Source: Azospirillum brasilense | GTDB taxonomy: Bacteria > Pseudomonadota > Alphaproteobacteria > Azospirillales > Azospirillaceae | Reading direction: 5' to 3' | Length of the DNA stretch: 64,000 nucleotides | NCBI RefSeq assembly: GCF_007827795.1 | Contig: NZ_VITI01000023.1 | Location: forward strand, 1-64,000 | In this document: piece by piece, positions 44,714 through 53,419 of the stretch | Layout of the letters: the number at the start of each line of letters is the position of its first letter | Position numbering within the stretch: position 1 is the first letter of the stretch | Notes under the pieces: generated by a model | What the model saw: only the letters and a program-made list of their open reading frames with translations | Told to the model about the DNA's origin: nothing | The model's database searches: none | Position numbers and translations under genes: made by a program

Positions 44714-45513
44714 GCGTTGCTCCCAGGCTTTGAACCGGTCCCCCGCCCCAGCCGGGCGAGGAGGACCATGAAGGCGACGGTAACGCCGACCAGCAGGGTC
44801 GACATCGCCAGGATGGACGGATCGATGGTGTCGCGGATGCCGTCGAACATCTGGCGCGGCAGGGTCCGCTGCTCCGGCCCGCCGATGAACAGCGCCACCA
44901 CCACCTCGTCAAAGGAAAAGATGAAGGCGAACAGGCCGCCGGACAGCACGCCCGGCAGGATCAGCGGCAGCGTCACCGTGAAGAAAGCGTGCACCGGCGA
45001 GGCGCCCAAGCTGTAAGCCGCCCGCACCAGGGTGGTGTCGAAGTTGCGCAGCGTCGCCGTCACCGTGATGACGACGAAGGGCGCGCCCAGCGCCGCATGC
45101 GCCAGGATCAGCCCGAGATAGGAGGCGGTCAGGCCGATCCGCGCGAACAGGAAATACATGGCGACGCCGCTGATCACCACCGGCACCACCATCGGCGCGA
45201 TCAGCAGGCCGAGCAGGAAGGACCGGCCCGGCAGGTCGTTGCGCGCCAGCCCCAACGCCGCCAGCGTACCCAGCAGCGTGGCGAGCGCCATGGCGCCGGT
45301 GCCGACGATCAGGCTGTTGCGCAGCGCCGGCAGCCAGGGGCCGGACGCCGCCAGCACCTTCTCGTACCATTGCAGCGACAGGCCCGGGATCGGGTAGGAC
45401 AGGAAACCTGAGGAGCTGAAGGAGATCGGGACGACCGCCAGGATCGGCCCCACCAGGAAGACCATCATCACGCAGCAGAAGGCATAGTGGAGAACACGGG
45501 TCGGACTGGACAT
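44710..45513 (-). CDS. ABC transporter permease, PotC-like
   Basis: The 267-residue membrane protein has about six hydrophobic segments. It has the binding-protein-dependent permease (EAA) loop at about 180-210 (AAYSLGASPVHAFFTVTLPLILPGVLSGGLFAFIFSFDEVVVALF). That is the PotC/PotI pattern of polyamine-type importers. It lies between the PotB-like permease and the SDR in one operon. Confidence 0.92.
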   Translation of the reverse strand: MSSPTRVLHYAFCCVMMVFLVGPILAVVPISFSSSGFLSYPIPGLSLQWYEKVLAASGPWLPALRNSLIVGTGAMALATLLGTLAALGLARNDLPGRSFLLGLLIAPMVVPVVISGVAMYFLFARIGLTASYLGLILAHAALGAPFVVITVTATLRNFDTTLVRAAYSLGASPVHAFFTVTLPLILPGVLSGGLFAFIFSFDEVVVALFIGGPEQRTLPRQMFDGIRDTIDPSILAMSTLLVGVTVAFMVLLARLGRGTGSKPGSNA

Positions 45514-45543
45514 GGTTCGGCCTCTCTTCCGGACGCGGGGACC

Positions 45544-46803
45544 TCATTGGATGCCGGCGATGCGGCCGACGCCGATCAGGCGCCCGACCGTCGCGTAGAG
45601 CAGCATGATGCAGGCGAGAAGGATCGCCCCCAGCGCCGAGGACAGGCCCCAGTTGATCGTGGTGTTCGCGTAGTAGGCGATGAAATAGCTGGTCATCTGG
45701 TCGCGGGCGCCGCCGACCAGGCTGGGCGTGATGTAATAGCCGACGCCGATGATGAAGGTCATCAGGCAGCCTGCCCCGACGCCCGGCAACGTCATCGGCA
45801 GATAGACCTTGAGGAAGCCGACCGCCGGATGGGCGCCCAGCGAGGCCGAGGCCCGCATGTAGGAGGGCGAAATGCCCTTCATCACGCTGAGGATCGGCAG
45901 GATCATGAAGGGCAGCAGGATGTGCACCATCGCCACATAGAGGCCGAAGCGGTTGAACACCAGATCCAGCGGCGCATCGACGATGCCGAGCCGGGTCAGC
46001 AGCCCGTTCAGCACGCCTTCCTTCTGCAGCACGACGATCCAGGCGCTGGTCCGCACCAGCAGCGAAGTCCAGAAGGGCAGCAGCACGCAGACCATCAGGA
46101 CCGACGCGAAACCACGCGGCAGGCTGACCAGCGCATGGGCGAGCGGGAAGCCCAGCACAAGGCACAGAAGCGTGGTGATGAAGCCGATCCATAGGGTGCG
46201 GGCCAGCGTGTCGATGTAGATGCGCTCCTCCGCCGGGGCCCGCGCGATCGAGCCGTTGTCGTCCATCCGCAGGTCGAGCGCCGTCAGCAGGTAATAGGGC
46301 GTCAGCGACGGGCTGGCCCGCCGCAGCGCCGCCCAGGTGGCAGGCTCGCCCCAACGCGCATCGATGGCGGTCAACTCCGCCGCCCAGCCCGCCTGCGGCC
46401 GGTCGATGCCGCGGACGGACCGCGCGGTCTTACTCAGCAGCGCACGGTAACCGGAGCGTTCGTAATTCAGACGCCGGCTCGCCTCGCCCAGGCGGGGCTC
46501 GCCATAGGCGGCCTTCAGGTCACGGGCCAGCGCGGCATAGGCGCTCTCCGGCGGCAGGCCCTCACCGCTCCAGCCCTGCATCTCCGCGGCGACGCCGGGC
46601 AGCGCCTCGCCCACCTCGCCATTCTCCACCGCATGCATCAGCATGCCGCCCAGCGGCAGCACGAAGACCAGGGTGAGGAACAGGACGAGCGGCGCGATCA
46701 GCAGGGCCGAGACCATCCGGGCCTTCGCACGCGACGACAGGGACGGCGGCGCCAGCGCCCCAGGCCGGTCGATTGTTTCAGTGGTGGTTGCCATGCGCGT
46801 CAT
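45544..46803 (-). CDS. ABC transporter permease, PotB-like, with long periplasmic insert
   Basis: The 419-residue protein is longer than the usual PotB (about 280-300). After the first membrane segment (about 35-55) it carries an insert of about 130 residues (GEALPGVAAEMQGWSGEGLPPESAYAALARDLKAAYGEPRLGEASRRLN). The permease core then has the EAA loop ASLGAHPAVGFLKVYLPMTLPGVGAGCLMTF. This long-insert form is known in some polyamine-type permeases. Starts at 46803 or 46794 are both possible; AAGGAG lies just upstream. It is in the operon with two binding proteins. Confidence 0.88.
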   Translation of the reverse strand: MTRMATTTETIDRPGALAPPSLSSRAKARMVSALLIAPLVLFLTLVFVLPLGGMLMHAVENGEVGEALPGVAAEMQGWSGEGLPPESAYAALARDLKAAYGEPRLGEASRRLNYERSGYRALLSKTARSVRGIDRPQAGWAAELTAIDARWGEPATWAALRRASPSLTPYYLLTALDLRMDDNGSIARAPAEERIYIDTLARTLWIGFITTLLCLVLGFPLAHALVSLPRGFASVLMVCVLLPFWTSLLVRTSAWIVVLQKEGVLNGLLTRLGIVDAPLDLVFNRFGLYVAMVHILLPFMILPILSVMKGISPSYMRASASLGAHPAVGFLKVYLPMTLPGVGAGCLMTFIIGVGYYITPSLVGGARDQMTSYFIAYYANTTINWGLSSALGAILLACIMLLYATVGRLIGVGRIAGIQ

Positions 46804-46819
46804 CACTCCTTCCCGCCGG

Positions 46820-47878
46820 TCATCGGGAGCGCCAGTTGGCAAAGCGCGCTTCCAACGCCTCGCCATGATCGGCCCAGAAGGCGGTGTCGAGCGGGACCGC
46901 CAGCGCGAAATTGGCAGGGCTCGTCGGCAGGTCGGCGGCCAGCTTCGGATCGACGGCCAGGTTCGCCTTGCGGTTGGTCACGCCATAGGCGATGTGGCTG
47001 GGAAAGCGCGCCTGCACCTCCGGCCGACTGGCGAAGGCGATGAAGCGCTCCGCCGTGGCGCGGTTCTTCGCTCCCTTCGGGATCGCCCAGTAATCGACGC
47101 CCAGCACCTGCCCGTCCCAGGCGAGCGCGAAGGACCGCCCGCCCTGGTTGGCCGCCGCCACCCGCCCATTGAAGGCGGCCGATATGACCACGTCCCCCGA
47201 GGCCAGCCGCTCGATCGGTTCGGCGCCGGAGGTCCACCACAGGATGTCCGGCTTGAGCCTGTCGAGCGACGCGAAGGCACGATCCACCCCGGCGGGCGTC
47301 GCGAGCACCTTGTACACCTCGCCCCTCGGCACACCATCGGCCAGCAGGGCGATCTCCAGCGTCATCTTGGCGGTCTGGCGCAGGCCGCGCTTGCCCGGCC
47401 AGCGCTGCACGTTCCAGAAATCGGCCCAGCTCTTTGGGCCATCGGCGATGCGGGAGCGGTCGTAGGTCATCACCATCGACCAGACGAAGGCGCCGACGCC
47501 GCACTCGCTGTAGGCCTCATCGATGAAATCCTTGCGGTCGCCGATGGCGGTCCAGTCGATCTTCTCGAACAGCCCCTCCTCACACCCGCTCAGCAGGCTG
47601 TTCTGCTCGACCTGCAACACGTCCCAACTGACGCTGCCGGTATCGACCATGGCGCGGACCTTCGCCATCTGGCCGGAATAGGAGTCCTCGGTCAGTTGCA
47701 CCTTGTTGGAATCAGCGAAGGGGCGGAAGAACACCGCGCGTTCGGCATCCTGCAGCACGCCGCCGGCGCCGACGACGGTCAATTGTTCGGTTTGTGCGGG
47801 AGATTGCGCCAGGGCCGGCGCGAACAGCAGCCCGGCGGCCAGCGCGCATCCGACGATGCGCGTTGCGTGAAGCGTCAT
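46820..47878 (-). CDS. Extracellular solute-binding protein, PotD-like (second copy)
   Basis: The 352-residue periplasmic protein has a Sec signal peptide (MTLHATRIVGCALAAGLLFAPALAQ). The mature chain has EQLTVVGAGGVLQDAERAVFFRPF, WDVLQVEQ, SWADFWNVQRWPGKRGLRQTAKMTLEIALLADGV and VDYWAIPKGAKNRATAERFIAFAS. It is clearly paralogous to its neighbour at 47959-49002, with the same length and motif order. Two binding proteins for one permease pair suggests two related ligands, or divergence after duplication. Confidence 0.9.
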   Translation of the reverse strand: MTLHATRIVGCALAAGLLFAPALAQSPAQTEQLTVVGAGGVLQDAERAVFFRPFADSNKVQLTEDSYSGQMAKVRAMVDTGSVSWDVLQVEQNSLLSGCEEGLFEKIDWTAIGDRKDFIDEAYSECGVGAFVWSMVMTYDRSRIADGPKSWADFWNVQRWPGKRGLRQTAKMTLEIALLADGVPRGEVYKVLATPAGVDRAFASLDRLKPDILWWTSGAEPIERLASGDVVISAAFNGRVAAANQGGRSFALAWDGQVLGVDYWAIPKGAKNRATAERFIAFASRPEVQARFPSHIAYGVTNRKANLAVDPKLAADLPTSPANFALAVPLDTAFWADHGEALEARFANWRSR

Positions 47879-47958
47879 GTTTCTCACCTGTTCAGGGAAA
47901 TGGTTGCGGCCGGCTCTGCACCCGGTCCGCCCTTGCACCCGGTCCGGTGAACCCGGAT

Positions 47959-49002
47959 CTATTGGGCGACCCAGCGTTCGAAGCGCTGCTGCAACTCGTC
48001 TTCGTTGTTCACCCAGAAGGGCGTGTCGATCATCAGCGCGCCCGCCATGTTCTGCGGAGCGGTCGGCAGGTCCGGCTGGATTTTCGGATCGATCAGGGCG
48101 GAGGCGCGGCCGTTGGTGACGCCGTAGGGGATCGTCTCGGCAAAGCGCTTCTGCGCGTCGGCGCTGGTCATGTAGGCAACCAGTTCCCTGGCCGCCGCCA
48201 GTTTGTCGGTGCCCTTGGGGATCGTCCAGTAATCGGCTGAATAGAGCTGGTGCGTCCACAGCATGGTGAAGGCGCGACCGTCCTTGTTGGCGGCGGCGAC
48301 CCGCCCGTTGTAGGCGGAGGTCATGACGACATTGCCTGCGGCGAGCCATTCGACCGGCTGCGCGCCGCTGACCCACCAGCGGATATGCGGCTTGATCTGG
48401 TCCAGCTTGGCGAAGGCGCGATCCACCCCCGCCTTGGTGCCCAGCGTCTCATAGAGCTTGTCCGGGGCGACTCCGTCGGCCAGCAGGGCGATCTCCAGCG
48501 TCATGCGCGCCTGCTTGCGCAAGCCGCGCTCGCCCGGCCAGCGCTTGAGGTCCCAGAAATCTGCCCAGGATTTCACGCCGGGGGTCTTGGCCGGATCGAA
48601 GGCCAGCACCTTCGACCAGACGAAGGCGCCGACGCCGCAGGGCGCCTTGACCTGCGGGATGATGTCGGCGGCGTTCGGCTGGCTTTTCCAGTCGAAGGGT
48701 TCGAGAAGCCCCTCGTCACAGGCCAGCGTCATTTCGTTCTCGTCCATTTGCAGGACGTCCCAGTCGACCGTCCGCGACTGGTTCATCGCCTTCAGCTTGG
48801 CGATACCGCCGGTGTAGGACTCCTCGATCAGCGGCGCGCCCGACCGTTTGGAAAAGGGTTCGAAATAGGCGGTCCGCATCGCGTCCTGCAACGATCCGCC
48901 GAAGCCGACGACAGTCAGGTCGCGCGCATGCGACGACCCGGATGCTATCAGTGTGGCGAACAGTATGGGCCCGCAAAGGCGCCTTGCCCGTCTCGTCGTC
49001 AT
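47959..49002 (-). CDS. Extracellular solute-binding protein, PotD-like (first copy)
   Basis: The 347-residue periplasmic protein has a signal peptide (MTTRRARRLCGPILFATLIASGSSHA). The mature chain shows DLTVVGFGGSLQDAMRTAYFEPF, WDVLQMDENEM, SWADFWDLKRWPGERGLRKQARMTLEIALLADGV and ADYWTIPKGTDKLAAARELVAYM. It is the first gene of the importer operon: GGAGGG lies before ATG 49002 and a perfect CTTATAAGTTATAAG palindrome lies 74 bp upstream. It belongs to the polyamine-type family; the ligand is unknown. Confidence 0.91.
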   Translation of the reverse strand: MTTRRARRLCGPILFATLIASGSSHARDLTVVGFGGSLQDAMRTAYFEPFSKRSGAPLIEESYTGGIAKLKAMNQSRTVDWDVLQMDENEMTLACDEGLLEPFDWKSQPNAADIIPQVKAPCGVGAFVWSKVLAFDPAKTPGVKSWADFWDLKRWPGERGLRKQARMTLEIALLADGVAPDKLYETLGTKAGVDRAFAKLDQIKPHIRWWVSGAQPVEWLAAGNVVMTSAYNGRVAAANKDGRAFTMLWTHQLYSADYWTIPKGTDKLAAARELVAYMTSADAQKRFAETIPYGVTNGRASALIDPKIQPDLPTAPQNMAGALMIDTPFWVNNEDELQQRFERWVAQ

Positions 49003-49075
49003 CCGACCCTCCTTGTTTGGAATCAATCGGAAGGTCGGCGACGTCCCGCCGCACCGGACCATCCGATGCAGCAAT

Positions 49076-49090
49076 CTTATAAGTTATAAG
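49076..49090. promoter_or_regulatory. Palindromic GntR-type operator upstream of the importer operon
   Basis: CTTATAAGTTATAAG, identical in all 15 bases to the palindrome at 39639-39653. It lies 74-88 bp before the first binding-protein gene. Confidence 0.85.
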
Positions 49091-49115
49091 ATACCTGTCA
49101 AGGCGTGTGATTTGG

Positions 49116-49568
49116 TTAGTGCGGCGTTCGGCGAAAGACGGCGCCGACGGCGACGAGGCCGAAGATCAGCAGGAATTCGACCCCTTTGATCGAACCGACG
49201 AAGTCCGGCGGCAGTTGCATGGTCAGGACATAGGCGGCGATCAGCATCAGGATCGACAGCGCCGCCGCGACGCCGAGGGCGCGCAGTGCCAGGATCGCCG
49301 CACAGCCGATGGCGGCCAGAATCGATCCGACGGCAGCGGGATGGAGTCCGGAATGGATTGGGATCAGGTCCGACGCACCGCTGCCGAGTTGACCGGCGAT
49401 CGACAGCAGGTGATTGCCGAGCCAGCCGAGAAGGCGCTGGTTGCCCGATGGCATCATCAACAGGTCCAGCACCCCCCGAACGACGGAACAGCCGGAGCTT
49501 TGCAGCTTGCAGGAAAGGGTCGACAGGGCATCGCCGGCGGCGACGCAGAGGGAGGTGGATTGGCTCAT
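49116..49568 (-). CDS. Hypothetical small membrane protein
   Basis: The 150-residue protein has no recognised family. Hydrophobic segments are at about 80-102 (AVGSILAAIGCAAILALRALGVAAALSIL) and 103-145 (MLIAAYVLTMQL, VEFLLIFGLVAVGAVF). The N-terminal 50 residues contain three cysteines (SLC, SCKLQSSGC) and may be outside the membrane. AAGGAC lies upstream of ATG 49568. It stands alone between the importer operon and lysR. It could be an unrelated insertion or a membrane accessory. Confidence 0.65.
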   Translation of the reverse strand: MSQSTSLCVAAGDALSTLSCKLQSSGCSVVRGVLDLLMMPSGNQRLLGWLGNHLLSIAGQLGSGASDLIPIHSGLHPAAVGSILAAIGCAAILALRALGVAAALSILMLIAAYVLTMQLPPDFVGSIKGVEFLLIFGLVAVGAVFRRTPH

Positions 49569-49729
49569 GATCCGCGTCCTTGGATCTTTGGGAGAGATCG
49601 GGATCAGGCCGGACGCGAACGGATTGCCGTGCCGGTCAATGCCAGGACGCTAAACGTTCTTATGCGAACGACAAACCAAGCAAACCGAAGAAATCCGTTG
49701 CACAATCAGGAACAATCATCGGCGATTCC

Positions 49730-50629
49730 TCACTTTGCCATCTGGCCTTCGAAGCGTGAAATCAGGAAGGAGGCGGCCGGCCCCGGCGGGCTGTCGGTGC
49801 GATGGACGGCCTGCAGCCGGTAGGGACCGCCTTTGCAGTCGGGCATGTCCAGCCGGACCAGCCGCCCGGCGTCCAGATCCTCCTGGATCATCGGCAAGGG
49901 CATGTTGCCCCAGCCGATCCCCTCGCGCAGCAGCATGTGCTTGGAGCCCAAATCGGCCAGCCGCCATGTGCGCGTGCCGATGACGGCGAACTCCCAGCCC
50001 TGCGTCAGCGTGGAGCGGTCGGTCAGCACCAGCTGCACATGCTCGCGCCCCGCGCCGGGCGGGTTGCGCCCGGCCAGCGCCAGCGGGTGGGAGGGGGCGG
50101 CGACCGGCACCAGTTCGACGAAGCCGACGCCGATCCGCTCGATGCCGTCGATCTCCATGTCCAGCGGCCCGCTGATGCCGATCGTCGCCGCACGGTTGAG
50201 CACCATCTGGGTCACCGCACCCAACGCCTCGACATGCAGGCGCAGGGTCACGGTCGGATAAGTCTCGCGGAAGGCCTTCAGCGCGTCGACCACCCGCCAG
50301 GCCGGCAGCATGACGTCGAGCGCCAATAGCACCTCGGACTCCAGCCCCTCGATCAGGCCCTTCACCTTCGCGCGCAGACTGCCCATGCCGTTGGCGATGG
50401 TCCTCGCCTCCGACAAAACGGCGCGGCCGGCGTCGGTCAGCTGCGGCCGCCTGGTGGTCTCGCGGTCGAACAGCGAGACGCCCAGCTGCATCTCCAGGTT
50501 CGCGATGGAATAGCTGATGACGGAGGTCGCCCGTCCCAGCTTGCGCGCGGCGCCGGCGAAACTGCCGGTGTCGACCACGGTCAGGAAAACGCGGAGCTGA
50601 TCGAAGGTCGGGGTGCCGGGATCTGACAT
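49730..50629 (-). CDS. LysR-family transcriptional regulator
   Basis: The 299-residue regulator begins PTFDQLRVFLTVVDTGSFAGAARKLGRATSVISYSIANLEMQLGVSLFDRE, a LysR winged helix. An effector-binding domain follows (VLLALDVMLPAWRVVDALKAF, LVPVAAPSHPLALAGR). It is divergent from the pirin gene. A 41-bp element 8 bases before its ATG is repeated upstream of doxX. That makes this LysR a good candidate to control pirin, doxX and itself. Confidence 0.92.
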   Translation of the reverse strand: MSDPGTPTFDQLRVFLTVVDTGSFAGAARKLGRATSVISYSIANLEMQLGVSLFDRETTRRPQLTDAGRAVLSEARTIANGMGSLRAKVKGLIEGLESEVLLALDVMLPAWRVVDALKAFRETYPTVTLRLHVEALGAVTQMVLNRAATIGISGPLDMEIDGIERIGVGFVELVPVAAPSHPLALAGRNPPGAGREHVQLVLTDRSTLTQGWEFAVIGTRTWRLADLGSKHMLLREGIGWGNMPLPMIQEDLDAGRLVRLDMPDCKGGPYRLQAVHRTDSPPGPAASFLISRFEGQMAK

Positions 50630-50636
50630 TTCCAGT

Positions 50637-50677
50637 TTCTCGAACGTTTCGATCCATCTTATCCCGGTTTTTTCGAA
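50637..50677 (+). promoter_or_regulatory. Shared promoter element between lysR and pirin (copy B)
   Basis: The stretch TTCTCGAACGTTTCGA ... TCCATCTTATCCCG ... TCGAA is about 80% identical to 34954-34994. It lies 104-144 bp before the pirin ATG and abuts the lysR start. It is a candidate LysR binding/promoter element. Confidence 0.65.
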
Positions 50678-50780
50678 GGTCCAGCGGCGTTAGCTTTCCC
50701 TCATCAGCAACGCCGGGCCGCTCTCCAGAACTGAACAGCCCCGACCGGCGCCGCCTTTGCCAAAATCCGGAGTTCCCGCC

Positions 50781-51704
50781 ATGACCGTCCGCCCTGCCGC
50801 CAGCGTCGAACACATCCTGCTGCCCGCCGTCCGCGACATCGGCGACGGGTTCCAAGTCCGCCGCGCTCTGCCGTCGGCCATGCGCCGGTCAGTCGGGCCA
50901 TTTATCTTCCTGGACAGCTTCGGCCCGGTGACCTTCACCGCCGGCGAGGGCATGGACACCCGCCCCCACCCGCACATCGGCCTGTCGACCCTGAGCTATC
51001 TGATCGAGGGCGAAATCGTCCACCGTGACAGCGAGGGCTTCGTCCAGACGATCGAGCCGGGGGCGGTAAACCTGATGACCGCCGGGCGCGGCATCGTCCA
51101 TTCCGAACGCACCGCCCCCGCCACCCGCCGCAACGGACACCGGCTGTTCGGCTTCCAAAGCTGGATTGCCCTGCCTGCTCAGCATGAGGAGACCGATCCC
51201 GGCTTCCAGCATGTGGCGGCCGAGGCCCTGCCGCGGATCGAAGGGGAAGGCATCGACCTGCGCCTGATCGCCGGTTCGCTGCTGGGCCGGCGGGCACCGA
51301 CGCACACCTTCTCCGACCTGTTCAACGCCGATGTCGTCCTACAGGCCGGCGCCCGGCTGCGCATTGACGCCGAGCACATCGAACGTGCCGCTTATGTCAT
51401 CGACGGCGAGGTGGAGGTGGTGTCTGAAGACGGCCTCTTCCGCAAGGACCAGCTGATCGTCTTCCAGCCGGGGGCGGAGATCTTGCTGCGTGCCGTCGGC
51501 CATGCCCGGCTGATGCTGCTGGGCGGCGAACCGCTGGACGGGCGGCGGCACATCCACTGGAATTTCGTGTCCAGCCGGCGCGAGCGCATCGAACAGGCCG
51601 CGCGCGACTGGCGCGAGGGCCGCTTCCCCGCCGTCCCCGGCGAGACCGAGTTCATCCCGCTTCCGGAACCGACTTCAAAGCCCGCGGCACCCCGCGCGGC
51701 CTGA
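50781..51704 (+). CDS. Pirin-family protein
   Basis: This cupin-fold protein of 307 residues has the pirin metal site: His residues in RPHPHIGLSTLSYLIEGEIVHRDSEG and Glu/His in GRGIVHSERT. The C-terminal cupin (HIHWNFVSSRRERIEQAARDWREGRFP) is typical. Members include quercetinase-like dioxygenases and regulators; the specific function is unknown. It is divergent from lysR and followed 39 bases later by an NADPH-binding reductase gene on the same strand. Confidence 0.92.
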   Translation: MTVRPAASVEHILLPAVRDIGDGFQVRRALPSAMRRSVGPFIFLDSFGPVTFTAGEGMDTRPHPHIGLSTLSYLIEGEIVHRDSEGFVQTIEPGAVNLMTAGRGIVHSERTAPATRRNGHRLFGFQSWIALPAQHEETDPGFQHVAAEALPRIEGEGIDLRLIAGSLLGRRAPTHTFSDLFNADVVLQAGARLRIDAEHIERAAYVIDGEVEVVSEDGLFRKDQLIVFQPGAEILLRAVGHARLMLLGGEPLDGRRHIHWNFVSSRRERIEQAARDWREGRFPAVPGETEFIPLPEPTSKPAAPRAA

Positions 51705-51743
51705 TCCATCCATCAAAACCGTTTTCTCGAAAGGACCATCGTC

Positions 51744-52340
51744 ATGACCACCTACGCCATCCTGGGTTCGGGCGCCATCGGCGCCGCCGTCGCCGGCCAG
51801 TTCGCCCGCAAGGGCATCGAGGTTCTGCTCGCCAACAGCCGCGGACCGGAAACCCTGGCCGACCTTGCACACGATCTGGGGACGAGTGTCGTCCCCGCCT
51901 CCGTGCGGGACGCGCTCGCCGCCGACATCGTCATCCTGGCGGTGCCCTATGACGCCGTCGGCGATGCCGTGCATGGGGCGCCGGACTGGAACGGCCGGAT
52001 CGTCGTCGACGCCACCAACGCCATCGATTTCCCGGCCTTCACCCCCCGCGACCTGGCCGACCGGCCGTCCACCCACATCGTCGCCGAAGCCGTGCCCGGC
52101 GCCCGCGTCGTCAAGGCCTTCAACACCCTGCCGGCCGCGGTGCTGGCGAAGAATCCACAGGACAACGGGCGGCGCGTCCTGTTCGTGTCGGGCGACGACG
52201 ATGGCGCCAACACCGAGGTCGCCGGCCTGATCGAGCGGCTGGGCTATGCCGCCATCCCGCTGGGCCCCATTGCCGAAGGCGGTCGCCTGCAGCAATTCGG
52301 CGGCGCGCTGATGGTCCATAGCCTGATCAAGCAGGGTTGA
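51744..52340 (+). CDS. NADPH-binding reductase of the F420-dependent reductase-like family
   Basis: The 198-residue protein has the dinucleotide motif YAILGSGAIGAAVAGQFARKGIEVLLANSRG. VVDATNAIDF and VVKAFNTLPAAVLA are typical of the NADP oxidoreductase, coenzyme F420-dependent-like family. In bacteria without F420 such proteins use NADPH with unknown substrates. It follows the pirin gene and is probably co-transcribed. The gap to the next gene (52341-52477) shows nothing recognisable. Confidence 0.87.
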   Translation: MTTYAILGSGAIGAAVAGQFARKGIEVLLANSRGPETLADLAHDLGTSVVPASVRDALAADIVILAVPYDAVGDAVHGAPDWNGRIVVDATNAIDFPAFTPRDLADRPSTHIVAEAVPGARVVKAFNTLPAAVLAKNPQDNGRRVLFVSGDDDGANTEVAGLIERLGYAAIPLGPIAEGGRLQQFGGALMVHSLIKQG

Positions 52341-52477
52341 TCGTCGAACTCCTCGACCGTGACTATCGGGTCATTCGAACGCCGACGGACAGCCGGTTGC
52401 CCCCTCTTCGTCCCGCAACCGGCATCCGCAACAGGAATACCCACCGGAAAGGCGGGCTCCATGGCCAAGCTCTTCGG

Positions 52478-53419
52478 CTAGACCGAAAAGTCTCGGCCGT
52501 GACCGCTGTCTTCCCCGAGATCGATGCGCCCCACCAGGAAATCCAGGAAGGACCGCACCTTCGGCGGCTGAATCCGCCCACCGGGAAAGACCGCATGCAG
52601 GTCGACATCCGATCCCTTCCAACCGTCGAGCACCCGCACCACCTGCCCGGCCGACCGGTAGGGCCGCATGGCGAAGTCGGTCGCGAGGACCAACCCGCCA
52701 CCGGCCAGCAGCGTCGGGATCAGCATCTCCGGATCGTCGGCCGTCATCACCGGATCGATGGCCACGTCGACCTCCTCATCGGGATGGCCCCGGTCCACCG
52801 GGAACAGGCGCCACCCGTACCCGGAGGGGCGCCGGGCAGTCATGTTCGCCAGCACAAGATGCCGGGCCAGCTCGTCGGGGTGGCCGGGCATCCCATGGGC
52901 AGCACAATAGGACGGTGCTGCGTAGACATGGCGGGGCAGGACGCCCAGCTTGCGGGCGGCCATGGTGGAGTCCAGCAGCGTCCCCATCCGGATCGCCAGG
53001 TCGATGTCCCGCGCCACCAGATCCAGGTTCTCGTGGCTGAGCACGAGATCGATGCGAACGTCGGGGTAGCGGGCCCGGTAGCCGGGCAGAAGCGGCGCGA
53101 TGACCTTCATCCCGAAGGACGGCGGCGTGGTGACCCGCAGCCAGCCGCGCGGCGCATCGCGAAGCTGGGCAACCGCGCTTTCGGCCTGTTCCAGCTCCTC
53201 GGCGATGCGCCGGCACCGTTCGAAATACACGGCCCCCGCCTCGGTCAATCCGATGCGACGGGTGGTCCGGTGCAGAAGCTGGATGCCGAGCCGCTGTTCG
53301 AGATCGCGCACCTTGCGGCTCAGCGTCGTCTTGGGCAGCCGCAGCCGCCGGGCGGCGTTCGTGAAGCTGCCCTCCTCCACCACCTTGATGAAGGCGATGG
53401 TGTCGTTCAGGTCCTGCAT
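52478..53419 (-). CDS. LysR-family transcriptional regulator, second copy
   Basis: The 313-residue regulator begins MQDLNDTIAFIKVVEEGSFTNAARRLRLPKTTLSRKVRDLEQRLGIQLLHRTTRRIGLTEAG, a LysR winged helix. The effector domain has RDIDLAIRMGTL and FPGGRIQPPKVRSFLDFLVG. It is of the AaeR/CrgA-like type common next to oxidoreductases. It is divergent from the metallo-hydrolase gene, which is its likely target. It is not closely similar to the LysR at 49730. Confidence 0.92.
   Translation of the reverse strand: MQDLNDTIAFIKVVEEGSFTNAARRLRLPKTTLSRKVRDLEQRLGIQLLHRTTRRIGLTEAGAVYFERCRRIAEELEQAESAVAQLRDAPRGWLRVTTPPSFGMKVIAPLLPGYRARYPDVRIDLVLSHENLDLVARDIDLAIRMGTLLDSTMAARKLGVLPRHVYAAPSYCAAHGMPGHPDELARHLVLANMTARRPSGYGWRLFPVDRGHPDEEVDVAIDPVMTADDPEMLIPTLLAGGGLVLATDFAMRPYRSAGQVVRVLDGWKGSDVDLHAVFPGGRIQPPKVRSFLDFLVGRIDLGEDSGHGRDFSV

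Noticed and set aside
46820..48376. 518-codon frame for the second binding protein
   Set aside because: The Sec signal peptide starts at 47878; the upstream part is antisense-frame sequence of the neighbouring gene.
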